This document shows, in pieces, positions 59,671 through 64,000 of a stretch of 64,000 nucleotides of DNA. The notes under the pieces were generated by a model. It was not told where the DNA came from. It ran no database searches and saw only the letters and a list, made by a program, of their open reading frames with translations. Numbering within the stretch: the first letter of the stretch is position 1; each line of letters begins with the position of its first letter. The translations under genes were made by a program, and so were the position numbers. Origin of the DNA: Dichotomocladium elegans (lineage: Eukaryota > Mucoromycota > Mucoromycetes > Mucorales > Lichtheimiaceae); the NCBI GenBank assembly GCA_025716815.1, contig JAIXMN010000010.1, positions 558,001 to 622,000 on the forward strand, in the 5' to 3' direction.

Positions 59671-60142
59671 ATGTCGACCCTCCAGAACGCGCATCGCCTC
59701 CACGTTCAGTCCTTGTACAAGCGTGCCCTCAAGCTTTCGCTCGATTGGTACATTCAGCGCGATCTGTGGCGCCAAAAGGCCTTGGCCATCCGTGCTCAGT
59801 TCGAGAGCAACAAGCACGTCACCAACCCCAAAGAGCTCCAGCAGCTCTTGAAGAATGCCGAGAAAGAGCTCCAGGATTGGGCCCATCCTGACCCCTACAA
59901 GTGTAATTATCATTTTATAAAGAGCGGTTTTTCATCGCTGCAGACAGCCATTCGTGAATCATTGACTTTTTCTGAATCTAGTGCCCATGGGTCCCGATGG
60001 TTCCAAGTGGGAACGCAATCTTCCTCCTCTCATGGTAAGGCGACTTTTCTGTTCAAAAAAAAAAAGACAGACACGATGGAAATATTATATGACTGATATT
60101 TCTTATGTCTACAATTAGCCCGAGTCGACGCATCACCACTAG
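59671..60142 (+). CDS. NDUFB9: NADH:ubiquinone oxidoreductase B22 subunit (NDUFB9), LYR family
   Basis: Accessory subunit of mitochondrial complex I in the membrane arm. Exons 59671-59902, 59982-60034 and 60119-60142; phases agree, 102 aa. The N-terminal LYR-like motif is HVQSLYKRALKLSLDWY, then RDLWRQKALAIRAQFESNKH and KELQDWAHPDPYK. The second exon encodes MGPDGSKWERNLPPLM, the conserved C-terminal signature of B22. The final 24-nt exon gives PESTHHH. The protein has no cleavable presequence, as usual for this subunit. A long opposite-strand frame over exon 1 is a shadow. Confidence 0.92.
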
Positions 60143-60241
60143 ATTTCCTTTCTCGTTCTGGGTACAATAAAAAAGCAAAAAAAAAAAAAAGAAACAACAA
60201 AGTGGGGAGGGTGGATACTATTTTGATGGTTGGTCCATGGG

Positions 60242-61088
60242 TTACACTTTTGCACAAAGGGTCTTGTTGGCCGGCGCAGGAAGAATGGTGAAGGTATAAC
60301 TGCGCACGGGATCGCTGATATCACCCGCGTCCCTGCCTGGCTCTGGGGGCTCGTTGAGCTCGTCAATGCGTGTGATTTCCATCGCAACGTGGTAGTCGCC
60401 TTCCGTGAGGTTGGTAGGAATGACCCAAAAGAAATTAATGTCGCTCACGTCGTCGAGGTCGCCACCTCGCCATGTCTGCAGAAGCGAAACAAATGTGGAC
60501 CTAATAGAAAAGCGATGGGATCGGACGGAGCGAAAGGAGTTAGGAGGAGACGCAATGCTGAGAGAGGGGGGGGGAAGAGAGGAGAAATGCTCACTTCACA
60601 GTGGGATCAACATCCCGTTTTTCGCGGGTCGCGTTGCCCTTTTGCCGACTGGCCGGTTTGCTTTTTCCTCCTTTTTTATGATGCGTGGCAACCTTTGCTC
60701 TCTGCTTGGCCGCGGGTGGTGAAACAGGCGTGTCTACTGCTGGTGGTGGTGGTGGGGAAGGTTTCTTTCGCGGTGTCGCTGCTGCTGGCTCTGAGGAAGC
60801 TTGAACACGTTCATCTTTAAAGAGTTTGGCCAGAAGCACCTTATCGTCGTCGTTCCCAACCCTGTCCAGCAGGAATTCCACCTTGGTGCACATCTGGAAC
60901 TTGGATCCTTCCGCAGGTTTCTCAAAGTAGTTCGTATCGGCCTTGGCAAGACAAACGACCGTGGCAAGTAACAGAGATACGCAGGTGGTTACCTAACGAG
61001 CATGAAGGATAGACAGCTGGTGAGTATCGTTTTGGATAGAATCCACGGAGAGGCTGGAAAGCAACTGAATGGGAAAGCGTACCTTCAT
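60242..61088 (-). CDS. Secreted protein of unknown function with basic Pro/Lys-rich linker
   Basis: Exons 61088-61083 (6 nt, Met-Lys only), 60992-60595 and 60500-60242; phases agree, 220 aa. The protein starts MKVTTCVSLLLATVVCLAKA, a signal peptide. A region with possible disulfide or ligand residues follows (NYFEKPAEGSKFQMCTKVEF). A Pro-rich and Lys-rich segment (RKKPSPPPPPAVDTP; HHKKGGKSKPASRQ) leads to a C-terminal beta-rich domain (INFFWVIPTNLTEGDYHVAM and DPVRSYTFTILPA). That last pattern resembles small secreted or wall-associated fungal proteins with an Ig-like 'W-x-P-x-x-L-x-x-G-x-Y' motif. No GPI signal is seen. The function is unknown. It is convergent with NDUFB9. Confidence 0.7.
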
Positions 61089-61565
61089 TATATTCTTTGT
61101 AATCAAGCCGATGGGAGAGAGATAAAGAAAAAAGAGGATGCATCAGTTTTAACCAGCCGTTCTTATCTGTTAGCAGCAACGGCAGCAGCGGTCGACGTTG
61201 TACATTGCTTTGCTGACCCCCCTCTCCTTTCTTTGACCACTCCCTTCTCTCCTTTTTTCTTTTACAACAGGACTGGAGATCAAATAAAATATACATGTTG
61301 AATGCGTGGGTTTTTATTTTATGGTGTGCTTGAGCGGTTGCGTTAGTTATTTTTTTGAGTTTTTCTTCTCCATGGAATGGAGTAAATAGGGCAACATAAA
61401 AAAGAACCCCCGAACATGTTGAAACGTTCTATCTTACAAAAAGGCGAGAGTGAGAGAAATAATGACAAAGGAAGAAAAGCGGAAGATGTGGGATAACAAA
61501 AATATTAAGTGACTAGGATAAAAAGAGGGGTTCTTTGGTATGCGTCATTTTGTACAATGCTTTTT
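61089..61565. other. Upstream flank and 3' flank of SAHH
   Basis: Promoter region of the secreted-protein gene and downstream flank of the SAHH gene. No additional feature is seen. Confidence 0.4.

Positions 61566-64000
<2,435 letters not shown>

Noticed and set aside
59239..59913. 224-codon minus-strand frame over NDUFB9 exon 1
   Set aside because: Antisense shadow of a conserved complex I exon; composition mirrors the coding strand.

Overview
The window is nuclear DNA of a filamentous fungus, most likely an early-diverging Mucoromycota species. The call rests on many short (about 45-110 nt) GT-AG introns, fungal housekeeping genes with typical architectures, a chitinase carrying CBM5/12 chitin-binding modules, several F-box/LRR genes, and a transposon set (PIF/Harbinger, IS630/Tc1-like, Fanzor, SWIM-finger fragments). 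No search was run; all family calls come from motifs and architecture read from the translations.

Layout. 1.2-3.5 kb (-): secreted GH18 chitinase with two CBM5/12 modules. 4.5-5.9 kb (+): Cdc1/Ted1-type membrane metallophosphoesterase. 6.2-8.8 kb (+): ARID plus C2H2 protein resembling the RSC subunit Rsc9. 9.1-10.1 kb (-): single-exon F-box protein. 12.4-14.3 kb (+): TPR/F-box/LRR protein of Pof3/Dia2 type. 16.1-19.4 kb: Gln-rich small gene, a diverged inverted duplication and a polypurine minisatellite. 20.6-22.8 kb (-): transmembrane PDI-like protein. 23.1-25.2 kb (-): 6-phosphogluconate dehydrogenase. 26.5-26.8 kb (+): DASH subunit Dad3-like. 28.0-29.2 kb (-): low-complexity putative regulator. 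30.4-32.7 kb (+): mRNA-export factor Gle1. 32.8-36.1 kb (+): gamma-tubulin complex component GCP3. 37.6-38.5 kb (+): C2H2 zinc-finger protein.

From about 39 to 59 kb the window is gene-poor and rich in mobile DNA. It holds a broken IS630/Tc1-like transposase, a SWIM-finger fragment, a PIF/Harbinger element with two convergent decayed ORFs, and a decayed Fanzor (eukaryotic TnpB relative) at 48.4-50.5 kb. This block lies between two genes that share an unusual C-x2-C-x12-H-x10-C finger. From 59.6 kb housekeeping genes return: complex I subunit NDUFB9/B22 (+), a secreted protein of unknown role (-), and S-adenosylhomocysteinase (-).

The core genes serve cytoskeleton and spindle (GCP3, Dad3), mRNA export (Gle1), chromatin (Rsc9-like), ubiquitin ligase targeting (F-box proteins), GPI/ER processing (Cdc1/Ted1, PDI-like) and metabolism (6PGDH, SAHH, complex I). 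Fungal genes are not operonic, so adjacency does not imply a shared pathway. Exon joins given as 'frame-consistent' were checked by adding exon lengths and codon phase by hand; they are not confirmed by transcripts.
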